A DNA stretch of 64,000 nt from Rhodamnia argentea (Eukaryota; Streptophyta; Magnoliopsida; Myrtales; Myrtaceae). Each line of letters begins with the position of its first letter. The first letter of the stretch is position 1. Below the pieces are notes generated by a model, which was given only the letters and a program-made list of their open reading frames with translations, made no database searches and had not been told where the DNA came from. The stretch is taken from assembly GCF_020921035.1 (NCBI RefSeq), contig NC_063158.1, positions 22,306,178-22,370,177 of the forward strand. The letters run 5' to 3'. Shown in pieces: positions 12,075-22,789 of this stretch. The translations under genes were made by a program, and so were the position numbers.

Positions 12075-13139
12075 TATTACGAATACTCAGCAAAAGCTCG
12101 ATACCTTCACCTGGGAAGATCACCAAGAAGGAGCCCAAGTCCGAGCCCGTTAACATATATAGTAGGACTCAACTTCACTCAAAATACTCAAAAGTTTAAG
12201 CCAATAAGTTATGAGTGAATTAAGATATATTAACAGCTTAAAACCACATCAAAACTCTGATGTGAGACTTCTCTAATTCAACTCGGACGTGTATCTCAAC
12301 AATCTTTTTATCACATGTGAGTTCGGTGTTAGGTACACTCTCCTTTAATTTAGGTATCCTTCTACATCAACTTATCTCAATTTTCAATCTCCAAGATGCA
12401 ACTATTCACAATAAACAACTAACATCAACTACTAACCTGGGATTGTATTACCTATGATCTCTATCTCGTATTATCAAACCAACTGTCCATGGTCTCCTCT
12501 CGCCAAACTCGCGTACTAAACCAACCGCCCATCGTCTCAATTCACCAAATATCGAACAAATTGGGGGATGGACCATTGGCACTAATACTATTATTGGGAG
12601 CCCATAGCAAAAGTCCAATACTTTCACTCAAGGTGATCGCCAAGAGAGAGCCCAAGTTCTAGCCCGTCAACATATCCAGTTAGACTAACCTTACCCCAAA
12701 AGATTAAACCAATGTTATTAGCCAATTAATATATTTAACTGCTTTGATACCATTTATTAAAAGTGCGCAGCAGAAATTCAATACATTCACCCAAAGAGAT
12801 AGCCAAGAATGAACCCGAGTACAAGCCCGTCAACATTTCCACTAAGAATCATATTCATTCAAAAACTTAAACCAATGAATTATAGATTTGTTAATATATA
12901 GGGAGCTACTAGCTCGACAATCTGACAATCTTGTCGGTTATTTCTGACCACGCAATCTCTCAATCAATGATTGCTTTATGCAAAACACGCGGTGATGGTG
13001 TATAGATTTACGGTTGATATTGTATTATTCCCGACAAGATCGTTACGAAAATATTTTCCTAATATATATTAATTGTTCAACACTATATCAATTTTCTAAT
13101 GTAGACTTTTTAATAAATATTCATGTGTGTATCTCAACA
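12075..13139 (-). mobile_element. Complete small LTR retroelement (TRIM-like) with 5-bp target duplication
   Basis: On the minus strand the 5' LTR is 13139-12755 (217 bp once a nested insert and its duplicated target are removed) and the 3' LTR is 12301-12075 (227 bp). Both start TGTTGAGATAC and end ATA. Directly after the 5' LTR, at 12752-12741, is TGGTATCAAAGC, a near match to the initiator-Met tRNA primer site TGGTATCAGAGC. A partial LTR-like copy follows at about 12740-12590. CAAAC flanks the element on both sides (12070-12074 and 13140-13144). There is no coding capacity, so it would have relied on proteins supplied by other elements. Confidence 0.8.
12901..13059. mobile_element. 159-bp miniature element nested in the LTR, 9-bp target duplication
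   Basis: The insert splits the LTR and is flanked by perfect TAATATATA copies (12892-12900 and 13060-13068). Removing the insert and one copy restores LTR sequence like that of its relatives. Inside, ACAATCTTGTCGGTTAT near the left end faces the complement ACGATCTTGTCGGGAAT from the right end. A 9-bp duplication fits a Mutator-like miniature element, but the terminal repeats are imperfect. Confidence 0.7.
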
Positions 13140-13144
13140 CAAAC

Positions 13145-15268
13145 AACATGCTAAGACGAAAAGAGAAAAAAAAGCCATCGTCTTGGTGGGGGGTTCAAAT
13201 TGTGTAGGCTCATAGAGGGATCTATGAAGTGAAAGCCGACGAGAAAACACGATCGCAAGAACCGGGGATGTTCTTTCTTTTTGTCCGTATGTAGCCGATG
13301 CTTGAAGAGAAAGAACAAGAAACGCAATAGATTTTTCTCTCTACCAAACGTCTTGATTTAACATTGACTTACCCCCGGATACATCCCTTTACGTTTTTCT
13401 TTTCATGCAAAAATATCTGAAGACAGACTAGACCGGACCAACCACGTCACCATCACTCCTCCGTTCTGCGGAACCTTATTCCCTTCCTTTCCGCCCCGCG
13501 AGTGTCCGTCATCCACGTCTCTCTCCCACTTTAGAAGGAAAGCCAATGTTGACCTTCAAAGAGAAGTCATCTTGATAGGGAGGTTCCATTGTAATGATTC
13601 TTGATTCGGATGATGGTGGTGTTACAAGGGAGAAATTGTGTTATTTCTTTCGGACCGACCGACGCGGAGGGATTCTTTCGAGTTCCGACACTCTATAAAA
13701 TGTTCAAATTGGACCGTAATCGTTTCATCGTTACTCGTATCCCTCGAAATGTCCAACATCAGCAATGGCTCGTCACCGTAGCCCCGCGGAGATGCTCCTA
13801 ATTGGGTCAGATTAGTCACTCGAGATATGTCGAAATTCATCAACATAACACAAGTAAATGTGCTATTTCTTCCGAATTGGCCGACGTGGAACGGTTCCGT
13901 TGAGTTGCAACACTCTCTGCAAAATGTTCAAATTGAACTATAACCATTTCATGTTACCCGTACCCCTAAAAGGTCCGACATCGGTGAGGCGGCCGTTACC
14001 GTAGCCGCACCGAAATGCTCCTAATTGGGCCAGTCTAGTAACCCGAGATATGTGGAAATTTGGTAGACCTAACACGATATTAATATATCTATTCATTATT
14101 GATCTTATACTATGTATTTTTTTTTTTTCCATTTTCAAAACCTCAAAAGCGGGAGGGGTTAGCTATTCGTTATATCTCGATCACTCAATCAAACTCAAAG
14201 ACTGTTAGAAGCGGTTCGCACATAAAAAATATGCACCAGTCCCACACTACAACAATTGCCAACCGCAACCACTCCCATCTCTCCCCTTTTCCCTTCACCG
14301 AAGCCCCTTTTTACACAGTGCTTCTAATTTCCCCCACCATACTCGAAGTTCATAACACAACAACACGGATGCCGAAACCTTCGAACAAATAGAGAAATTA
14401 ATACTTCTTTCTGCGTTTGACGAGTCGGACCCTTTTCAAATACGTGCAAGAAAGATAAGGATTGGGAAAAAGAAAAAAGGGGGCAGTTTGAAAGTGTGAG
14501 TGGTTTTCGGAGATTCATCGGTCTTCTTTGGTCACTCCAACGTTTGCTGAGATTGGCCAATCTTAGCCTCCGCGGCCTCTCTTTTTCACTCGTTTTACTA
14601 ACTCTAGCCACTTGATTCCTCTCTCGCGGTCCGAGGGCAAGAAGTGGTCGAGAGGGCTTGGATATTGAGCGATTTCTAACGGACTTCTAAGATGGCAAAG
14701 AGGCAGGAATGAACCGAATTGCACGCCGAATACGGGAAGAGCTTGCCTAAAATATATATGCAAAAATTGGAATTAACTCACGTAGTTGTCAATTGAAATG
14801 GCAGCAAGTTTTGTTTTGAAACTCCATAGTTGAGCATTCTTAGGCTAGAGTACTATCGGGATGAGTGACCTTCTAGAAAAATGTATTCTTGCATGCCAAA
14901 GAACAAAATCGTAAAACTTGATATGAGACAAGCTAAAGTAGACAATACCTCGAGTGAGTTAATACATGCAATGGTTCATCGGTAACTAAGGGTGACAACT
15001 CAAATTAACTTGACCTTGCATTGTATATACACCATGTCAATCAAAAGTGAATAAGTAACTAAGTTTTTTTTTTATTTGTTTCTTACAAATAGCACAGATA
15101 CCCCATCATTTTTCTTGACCTTGCTTCACAATGAATGCAGAATTTTTTTTTTATGAAAAGCTTGTAGAATACTTCATGTATTGTGATTAATTTGATAGAA
15201 CTTTTGGAATATGCTTATGTGATAGTTTTTTATTTACTGTGAGATTGACAGTATATTATGAACCATAA
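13145..15268. other. Intergenic, no confident gene
   Basis: It contains the diverged tandem repeat described at 13634-14065. Frames of 60-97 codons near 14.1-14.8 kb on both strands show no recognisable domain and overlap each other. Confidence 0.35.
13634..14065. repeat. Diverged tandem duplication, unit about 227 bp
   Basis: The block beginning GTGTTATTTCTTTCGGACC (13638) and running through AAAATGTTCAAATTGGA, GTAGCC and ATGCTCCTAATTGGG to CTCGAGATATGTCGAAATT recurs from about 13858, ending CCGAGATATGTGGAAATT at about 14060. I estimate roughly 75-80 percent identity by eye. Neither copy keeps a shared open frame, so it is probably noncoding. Confidence 0.65.
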
Positions 15269-15276
15269 AAATTAAA

Positions 15277-16240
15277 GAGCAATGCTATTTTCACTTCTAT
15301 TTTGGCTAAGACACTCCTTTTTGCTAGTTAATTTACTAAAATAGCCTCCTCTTTCTTCAATTAAATATTTCTTTTTCTATCAGGCTAATCCACAAATCTT
15401 ATTTTTAGTCGATCCTGATAAAAACGGAAAAGGAAAATTGATCACAAAATAGAAAATATTAATTTGTTAGAAGCAAAATAAAATGTCGAACATATTTGTA
15501 TTTAAATATGATTAAAATAGATAAACACAAAGGAAAAAAAAACATGAAATTTCATGCTGTTCAACTTTTGATATAACTTCGACCAAAAAAAAAACTTTTG
15601 ATATAACGAAGGGAATTAATATCGATTATAAATTCAATCTCATAGTAAGTGGACAAAAAATTTAAAATATGCTTAAAATTTTCCCCAAAAAAACTTATGC
15701 TAGTTTGAAAGTGTAGAATGTGTAAATAAATTTTCAACCCTATCTTGCAATTCATATTAAATGTGAAAAGCTAAAAAAAACGCACAAATAAGCGATTCTT
15801 AACTTTAAAAACCTACAAGTTTATTTGAAAATTACCTACAAAATCAAAATATGCGTGATAATTATATTGGATTTTAAATTTCAACTTTGAAATAAAGTTT
15901 TCCTTAAATTATTTCATAAAAAATCGACAGTTAATTGTGTATTCATAAGCCGTTATAACTAGAAATTTCTAATATTTTATATAGATTTCATAAATTAAGA
16001 ATAACGAACTTCTCTAGGAAAAGTGATAACATGATGTATTATAGAATGATATTTTATTGAGTGTAATTTGACATTTATATTGTGAATTTGATATTCGAAA
16101 GGAAAAATAGAAATAAATGCAGTTATGTTAGTTAGGTTGATTAAAAAAAACAATAACTTACCAAGGAAGAAGGGTATTTCGATTTATTGATTGAAGAGAG
16201 AAGTGCCTTAGTCAAAATAGGAGTAGAAATAGCGCCACCC
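15277..16240. mobile_element. 964-bp nonautonomous inverted-repeat element
   Basis: The left end starts GAGCAATGCTATTTTCAC and continues TTCTATTTTGGCTAAGACAC. The complement of the right end starts GGGTGGCGCTATTTCTAC and continues TCCTATTTTGACTAAGGCAC, giving terminal repeats of at least 40 bp at about three-quarters identity. AAATTAAA flanks both sides (15269-15276 and 16241-16248). The interior is AT-rich with no gene. Long terminal repeats suggest a Mutator-like miniature element, though the clear duplication is 8 rather than 9 bp. Confidence 0.65.
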
Positions 16241-16248
16241 AAATTAAA

Positions 16249-17101
16249 TAACAAATAGATATATTGCGGGATCCACTCCTTCTTGAATTTGTGGCCAACA
16301 TGCTATTATTCTCACAGTCATCCAAAAATTGTTATGCTAGCAAAATCCTAAAATTTTTAATTCCTTCCATTTTCCTTGGGCACGCCCCACAAAGCACATC
16401 GGCTAGCTAAACATCTCCCAAAAAATCTAGGGTTGGGGATCCAACTCGCCACCTCCTACATGCCTCTCCCTCGCTAGACCATGACTAACAGTTTAATTAC
16501 AAAGTTTCTTTGCCCAAATTACATTTATCATTTTAATCGTGTAATCAAACGATCCAGAAGTTACACACATTAGTGAAGGAATAGAATTTTAATTTATCGG
16601 ATAATCACACTTCGGTCTCACCAGTGCCGAAACTCGAGTTGGCTACTTCATTCCTACTTCTCTTTGTCGCTGATTAGCTGATCTTGACTGGGTTTCGAAA
16701 ACAAAGTTTATTAGAAAATTAGCAAATGTCCAATTAGGAAACGTTTCCACGAACATCGAAAATGATATGATCACCCCATGCTCGACTTCCGGGACACTAA
16801 ATGGCACAGCCATGTCACATTGCCATTACATGATCATCGCCTAGGGTTTCCAGCGTTCGTCGCAAGTACACAAGATTAGACGAAGCAATCACACTTTGTG
16901 GACTAAAGAAAGCGAGAATAGCAATAAAAAGGAAGAAAATGGATAACAGAAAACAGAAGCAAAAGGAGCATCTGACCTCCATTCATATGTCGATCTTAAT
17001 GTGTTACACAATTCAGCAAACTTCAAGTTCTCCAAGACCGACCAAAAACCCCATTCATACGGAATTTTAACTTAGACCCACTGTAATGTAAACCCTAATA
17101 C

Positions 17102-17103
<2 letters not shown>
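16249..17103. other. Intergenic downstream of WOX9, nothing recognised
   Basis: No gene or repeat end was found. The right part probably includes the end of the WOX9 transcript. Confidence 0.4.

Positions 17104-17142
<39 letters not shown>
17104..17142. repeat. (AG)n microsatellite
   Basis: An uninterrupted AG run of about 39 bases downstream of the WOX9 stop codons, plausibly in its 3' untranslated region. Confidence 0.95.
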
Positions 17143-17144
<2 letters not shown>

Positions 17145-17201
17145 TGAAGTCAGCACAGTGACCAAAGCTTAGACAGCTTCTGCTTTCCTCCTCAGCCTCC
17201 A

Positions 17202-17481
17202 CGCGTGTTCATATCTGCAACCAGAGAAAGACGCAAGCGAATCGAGATCAAAAAGACAGTAAATGCTGATTAACAAGCAAAGTTCAAACTCAAACAGGAA
17301 CTAACAAATCAGTCAGTTCTTCACTGCCCAACACATCTTTTCGCGTGTTCATATCTGCAACCCGAGAAAGACGCAAGCGAATCGAGATCAAAAAGACAGT
17401 AAATGCTGATTAACACGCAAAGTTCAAACTCAAACAGGAACTAACAAATCAGTCAGTTCTTCACTGCCCAACACATCTTTT
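17202..17481. repeat. Recent 140-bp tandem duplication carrying the last WOX9 splice acceptor
   Basis: Copies are 17202-17341 and 17342-17481, with about two mismatches over 140 bp. On the minus strand each copy has a pyrimidine-rich stretch, then TTGCAG followed by ATATGA, i.e. an acceptor plus the last codon and stop of the inferred four-exon WOX9 model. Confidence 0.9.
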
Positions 17482-19799
17482 CGATTCACCAGTCAAAGTT
17501 TCTCTCAACCCTTTAAACCGTGAAAAGATCTTGACCAAAAAGAAAAAACATATTACGTCAGGAGTAACCCGATTCTAGATAAGATAATGATGATGATGAT
17601 AATAATCACCAGATAATAAGAGGCGCCGTGCTGGAGCGGCTGAAGAGTGAGACCCCATTCATTGGTGAGAACCAGCTGACCCGAGGCGTTGATGAGCACC
17701 GCGTCATCCCCAAACGCCGCCCTCACATTGAGCGGCCCGGGCGCCACCTGGAACGCCATGTCATTGATGAACACCGTGGATTTCGCCTCGTCACCGGCCT
17801 CCGGAACACCTGCACGCACCCTATCATCTCTATCCTCCTCTCAAGTCTCGACTCTAACGCATGCATTTGCCAATTTATACATACGCTTACGCACATGAGT
17901 CCAAAGCAGTGGTCAAATACATTTAAATTCAAAGACTTCGTTTTCTCCATGCACACGTTCGTCTAGACAGAGATTCCCAAAACCCGGATTCAAAATCTAA
18001 TTCAGACTCTTCACCATTGATTGGAATAGTTACAAGCATTCAAATAAAAAATTCTTTGTTTTAATACATCAATCACTTCCATGAGACCAGACCTACACTG
18101 ACGTGAATGTATAACACATGATCTTTAAACAAATTTAGAGAGACAAACATATATTCTTGTGTCCTTGCTTATCCTCCTTTTTGACCTACATTCTGTGTTT
18201 TTATCTAATGTTTCCAAAAAAAACCTGGCGCTAATGTCGCTGCACACCTATTAGGAGGCAGACATTGTCTGCTCACACCATTTAAATACTGACTTAAATA
18301 TAATTAGCGCAGAAATTTTTGCAGTCGGATCAAAGTGAAGAGCTTTCTCACCCTGGACATTGTGGATGTTGGTGCTTGGAAGATGAAAGCTAGTAGTGAC
18401 AGTTGTGGGAACAGCACACTGAGTCGTCCCTATAGGGTTGATCACAGAATAGTTATTACCCAGAGAGCTTGTTGGCAATTGCATCATCTTCACCTTGTGA
18501 TGATCACTTTGCCCTAGTTTCTCAGAAGCAGCTGCATTGTTGCTGCTGTTGTTGCTGTTCATGATCTCACTAAGTAGAAGGCTTGTGCAAGGGCCGATAT
18601 TAGGGCTTTGTTCATGAGAGACTTGAACCACACTTGTCGGTGGAGAGAAGCAAAACCCTTGACCAGCTTGAGTGAAACCACAAGCGCTCACGCCCTGATG
18701 ACTTTGTTGGGGGAAAAGCAAGGACGGCTCGGTGAAAAAATCCCCATGATGGGTCTGAGAGAAGTAGGCCTGGTTCATGGAGAGAACTGGATTTGGGATA
18801 TCGAGGGCGTCCGAGGAACATGGGCCTAGGGACAAGTTTGTCTTCTTGGACCCAGTTGGAGAGGTCCTCTCAGACGAGGAGGACGACGAGGATGAATTAG
18901 GAGCTGTGATGGCGGGCGACATTGAAGATGTCATTGGATGGAGATTGTGGTTGTTGTTGGTGCTGGTGTTTTGGTTTTGTTGTTGCCTCTGTTGTTTCGA
19001 GGTCTGGAGGTGACGGAGCTTGTGCTTGCTTCTAGATTTCCGGTTCTGGAACCAGTAGAACACATTGGCGTCGCCGACTTGCCCGTACTCCTGCAATTGA
19101 GCCCTGATCTTCCGAATCTCATCCCTCGGGGGGTTGACCATCCCGGAGTCGAAGATCGCCTCGAGTATGCGGATTTGCTCCGGCTTCGGGTTCCACCTTG
19201 GCTTTGGCTCTGGGGTTCGCTCCTCGCAGCCTTGAAAGAAACACAAATGAGCCCTCAATTATACAACTCCGTCAAGCTCTACACAGAAAACCCATGAAAA
19301 AAGTTGGCCAGGACACTCAAGTTCGATTGTTTCGTATTCCATTTCTGTTAATGGAATTCTATGTAAATCCAAGAATGTTTAGTTGTGTTGGGTCTTGAGA
19401 ATTGATTGTGAGGACCAAATTACTTTGCCAAAATCAAGCTGAAAATGATGGAGGAGTAAGATCAAAGCCATGATTGGCAATATCATGGGTTGTTTTTGCA
19501 TGGCGGGCTAGAGAGATAGACTGACGAGTCGAGGATCAAAAGGGGTCCAGAAAACGATGAGAGAAAATCATAACTCATATCATATATTCTCTCAGAAAAA
19601 GGGTTAAAACCTGCACAAGAGAAAAGCAAGTTTAATGAAATCAATTGATATGGTCATCACCTGATGAGTAGGGCGAAGTTCTGTGGCATCCGCTTGATGA
19701 CAGGAGAGAAGGGTTGAGATCATGCTGCCATTGATGAGGCTGCGTGTTGCAGGGCTTGGACTTGAACATGCTGGGCCAGTGTCTATTCGACGAAGCCAT
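17349..19799 (-). CDS. WOX9: WUSCHEL-related homeobox protein, WOX9/STIMPY type
   Basis: This is a nuclear transcription factor for embryo and meristem growth. Exons on the minus strand are 19799-19661 (46 codons plus 1 nt, starting [16 protein letters not shown], the family N-terminus), 19230-18352 and 17809-17610. An inferred last exon begins at 17354, adding Ile and TGA at 17351-17349, for 407 aa. If the last intron (GT at 17609-17608) is retained, the frame runs to 17553 and gives 424 aa with an Ile-rich tail. The homeodomain covers residues 54-122 with [12 protein letters not shown]. Then come Gln/Asn and Ser runs, an NLSLG repression-like motif, EPSLLFP (WUS-box-like), LLLSEIMN and a conserved C-terminal block ending LQHGASYYL. 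The intron phases all agree. The last exon rests on frame closure and my recollection that family members end YYLI. Confidence 0.9.
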
Positions 19800-19871
19800 C
19801 GATAGTCTCTTGCAGCAATAGGAATATGAAGAAGATGATCTCTCTGAGCAGTCAGCCAAAGAGAGAGACAC

Positions 19872-19902
<31 letters not shown>

Positions 19903-21424
19903 AAAAACGCTGCAAAGAACTCTTTTGTCGCTCTCCTTGTTTTAGGGTCACTGTAACTTCGATAGCCAAGAGCACCTCCTCTCTTCTTATAGCCTCTTCA
20001 CTTTCACCTACCCTCTGCAAAATTCAGGCCATTTTTTTTTTTTCCAATTTAGTGCACAGTCCTTAACCCATCCCCCACCCAAGAATTTCATTTTTCATAA
20101 AGAAAATGAAAGAGGAAGGAAAGAAAGAAACCCTAGCCGATCACACCCATCAAAAAGAAAAAGAAAACCCAATTATGAGATGTGAAGATTTGATTTTTAG
20201 TTGAGTAAAATAGGCAAGACCAACAACAGGAATCGCCTGCGGAGACATAAACAAGAAAGGAAATGGGAATTGAATGAAAAGTGTGGGATGAGTACAGTAA
20301 CACCCATACCTTGGCTTCGCCTTACGTATTATACTTTGGCGATAGGACTGAAAGTTACTACCATTGCTTGCGTGCATACGCTCAAAGTACAATAACTTTT
20401 TCCCCAATTCCTTCCCCTCAGGATGAGAGGCAGGGTGTACATGGAAAGCTACACATGTTGGGATTTTTATTGGGAATTTTTCAGGCTGAGAGAGAGAGAG
20501 AGAGAGAGAGATGTTAATGCAGAAGCTATGTGGGTTGAAGAGAGAGAGAGTGCAACTTTGAGTCTTGATCTGATCTGTTTGTCTCTTTCTTTCTTCTTTG
20601 TTTGTTGCAATTACTGTTACTTTTTTCTACTCTCTCTCTCTTTCTCTCTCTCTCTTTACATTGTGTCACTTGGGTTTGCTTGCAGGGAGTATTAATGGGG
20701 GAGTGAGAAGAAGAAGAAGGAGAAGAAGAAGAGAGATTATTCTAATGGAAGCGGTTGTTGCAGAAGTAAATACAGGGGTGGTGGTGACGACTATGAGTTA
20801 GTCTTAGGGTTTGAAAGTCAACGAGAGAGAGAGAGAGAGACACTTTTTTAGGGTTTGTTTTTTGTTGTTTTGATTGATAAAAGCGGTGGGAAATTAATTG
20901 CGAAAAAGGGGATTTTGTTATTTTGAGCATAGCAAGAAAGGGCCTCTTTTCTTCTTGGTTTGGATTGACTCGAGGTTAATTAATTAAGTTTTGATCACTT
21001 AATTAACCCTTTGTTTCAAATGATGCATTTCCATCGGTCAATCTTTCCGAATTTTATCTCAAAAGAATGTGTTTGTTGAAACCCTTTTTTGTTTCCTTCT
21101 TTCAAATAACACTAATGTGGCAATGGCATACACTGGACACAAGTCTTGATCTTCATCATCCATGTGACTATGTGAGTAAATTCTAAGGAAAGCTGGACAG
21201 AATATGTAACTCTGAGTTGAGTTTAATTTACTTTTTCGGCTCGATTGTCATAAGTTAAAAATCATAAATCAGTTTTTTGCAGAGTCAAAACTGACTTTTA
21301 TCAACGAGAAGATTGTTAGGACTCATTCTTTTATGGATTTACTATTAGAAATTCAATGTGTAATCTTAGTATTTAATGTGTATTCCTCAATAATCCCATT
21401 TTTCAATTATTCAACCATTTCATA
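19800..21424. promoter_or_regulatory. WOX9 upstream region with GA/CT repeats
   Basis: This is the 5' side of WOX9. It holds several GA/CT tracts (about 19866-19896, 20487-20511, 20628-20655 and 20822-20841) and a GAA-rich tract near 20707-20733. GA repeats are known binding sites of plant BPC-type GAGA factors; that they act here is inference. The small frames in this stretch are low-complexity and not credible genes. No TATA box was assigned. Confidence 0.4.
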
Positions 21425-21545
21425 TTACTAAATGGAAATAATACCTTGTTAATTTATGGCAATATCATTTTTATGCGTGGTTTCAACCCGGAAGGATCAA
21501 TATAAAAGATTATGCAAGTATTCTATTGACTTTTTGGGCTATCAT
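21425..21545 (+). pseudogene. matK: matK fragment (plastid-derived)
   Basis: The translation includes [19 protein letters not shown] and, after a one-base frameshift, YSIDFLGY, matching the maturase K segment around LVNLWQCHFY. A stop replaces a Tyr before YLVNLW. The 3' edge merges with ycf2 at a shared TTTTTGGGCTATC-like sequence. Confidence 0.85.
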
Positions 21546-21646
21546 TCAAGCATTGAGAAAGGACAGATGTATAGAACATTTAAACGAGATAATGCTTTTT
21601 CAACTCTCTTAAAATGGAATCTATTCCAAACACATATGCCATGGTT
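21533..21646 (+). pseudogene. ycf2: ycf2 fragment 1 (plastid-derived)
   Basis: The DNA matches the ycf2 region that in plastids encodes [16 protein letters not shown]; here the frame reads [16 protein letters not shown]. Indels break the frame. It overlaps a few bases with the preceding matK and following rps12 pieces. Confidence 0.85.
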
Positions 21647-21786
21647 CGAGGAGCCGTATGAGGTGAAAATCTCACATACAGTTCTATAGAGTGGCAGTAA
21701 GAGTGACCTATCTGTCAACTTTTCCACTATCACCTCCAAAAAATCAAACTCTGCTTATATACCTAGTATCGCCTAAAATTCACAAG
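21642..21786 (+). pseudogene. rps12: rps12 group II intron end plus exon fragment (plastid-derived)
   Basis: GAGCCGTATGAGGTGAAAAT followed by CTCACATACAGTTCTATAGA is a group II intron domain V hairpin, followed by exon sequence for TITPKKPNSA (here TITSKKSNSA). The exon then jumps directly to YIPGIG-like sequence, an internal deletion with GCT at the junction. Confidence 0.85.
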
Positions 21787-21942
21787 GGAAAGGTTTATTC
21801 AAAGTCACATTACAAGAGCCTTCTTTTTTCAATATATTTCTTTAATTGCAGAACACAAGATCCATTTATATAGATAAAATAGATCTATCAGATCATATCT
21901 TCATGTACTAAATCCAAATATTTGGATATCGATACATACGAT

Positions 21943-22120
21943 ATCTTCTTTCGAATAAGCCAATTTATTTGGGACCCTACGGATCCACTCTTTTTCCTAT
22001 TCAAAGATCATCCCTTTTCTCTGTGTTTTTACATCAATAATTCTTTGCAAATGAAGAGATGTCAAAGGGGCTTCTTGCTTCCCAAACATATCCCCCTACA
22101 TCAAAACATATTTATTCTTA
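21943..22120 (+). pseudogene. ycf2: ycf2 fragment 2 (plastid-derived)
   Basis: The frame reads [19 protein letters not shown], then KDHPF, matching a distant, more C-terminal part of ycf2. A shifted frame then gives [17 protein letters not shown]. It is truncated at both ends. Confidence 0.9.
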
Positions 22121-22459
22121 ATCCGAGGGAGAAATGCACTGGAGTATCGATGTGCACCATGCACCTGAATTTATGTGATGTACATCATTTACAAAAAAAA
22201 AAAAAAAAAAGCCATTTATGGATATTATTAGGAGTTTCATGCAGATCTAGTGGAGTCCCTTTTTCATTCTACAAGGATCAAGACCAAATGAATCCTCATT
22301 CTCTTTCTGTAAAAAAAAAAAACAATCATCAAAAACCTTCTCGACGGATAAAAATAATATTTTTTGTGAAACTATGATTTTTTTAAAGGAATCAACTTAT
22401 CAATCTATCTATTTTTTTTTTTTTCAACTATGATTAATGGATACTTTTCGATCATGATT

Positions 22460-22585
22460 CTATACTTGCTATCAAGAAAAGAATTACAATAGCTAAATGA
22501 TTATGTGCAATATCAGCTAACCATAGACCTCCAGATATCGGATCTAATCCTCCACAAAAAGTAAGAAATTTCACATATTTTAACT
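22460..22585 (-). pseudogene. psaA: psaA fragment (plastid-derived, inverted)
   Basis: The minus-strand translation reads [18 protein letters not shown], then [20 protein letters not shown], matching the photosystem I P700 apoprotein A1 segment [20 protein letters not shown]. One heme/chlorophyll-region His is changed to Asn. Confidence 0.9.
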
Positions 22586-22712
22586 AATTCACCGCTCGGA
22601 TCCCACGCGTTAATAGAAAGTTGGATCTACATTAGGTGTCGCTTGAATCGCCCCATCTATCCTCTTGAGGAGAGATTTGGTTTCACACCCGATTTGAACA
22701 AGAGAAGTACAC
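22586..22712 (-). pseudogene. ycf68: ycf68 / trnI-GAU intron fragment (plastid-derived, inverted)
   Basis: The minus-strand frame gives LLKRIDGAIQ, then NVDPTFY, matching ycf68 (LLRRIDGAIQVRSNVDPTFY), which lies in the plastid trnI intron. In-frame stops follow. Confidence 0.8.
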
Positions 22713-22789
22713 CATGCTAATGTGCCTTGGATGATACACATTTTAGGGTGAGGTGCTGAGGAGCACATTGAACTATCCATATAGTCGAG

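Noticed and set aside
13601..14138. Short frames over the 13.6-14.1 kb tandem repeat
   Set aside because: The two repeat copies do not share an open frame, so coding is unlikely.
18335..19398. Several plus-strand frames of 60-119 codons opposite WOX9
   Set aside because: They are antisense shadows of the WOX9 exons; the minus strand carries the homeodomain.
21456..21689. 77-codon plus-strand frame starting MAISFLCVV
   Set aside because: It is a chance reading across joined matK and ycf2 fragments, not a nuclear gene.
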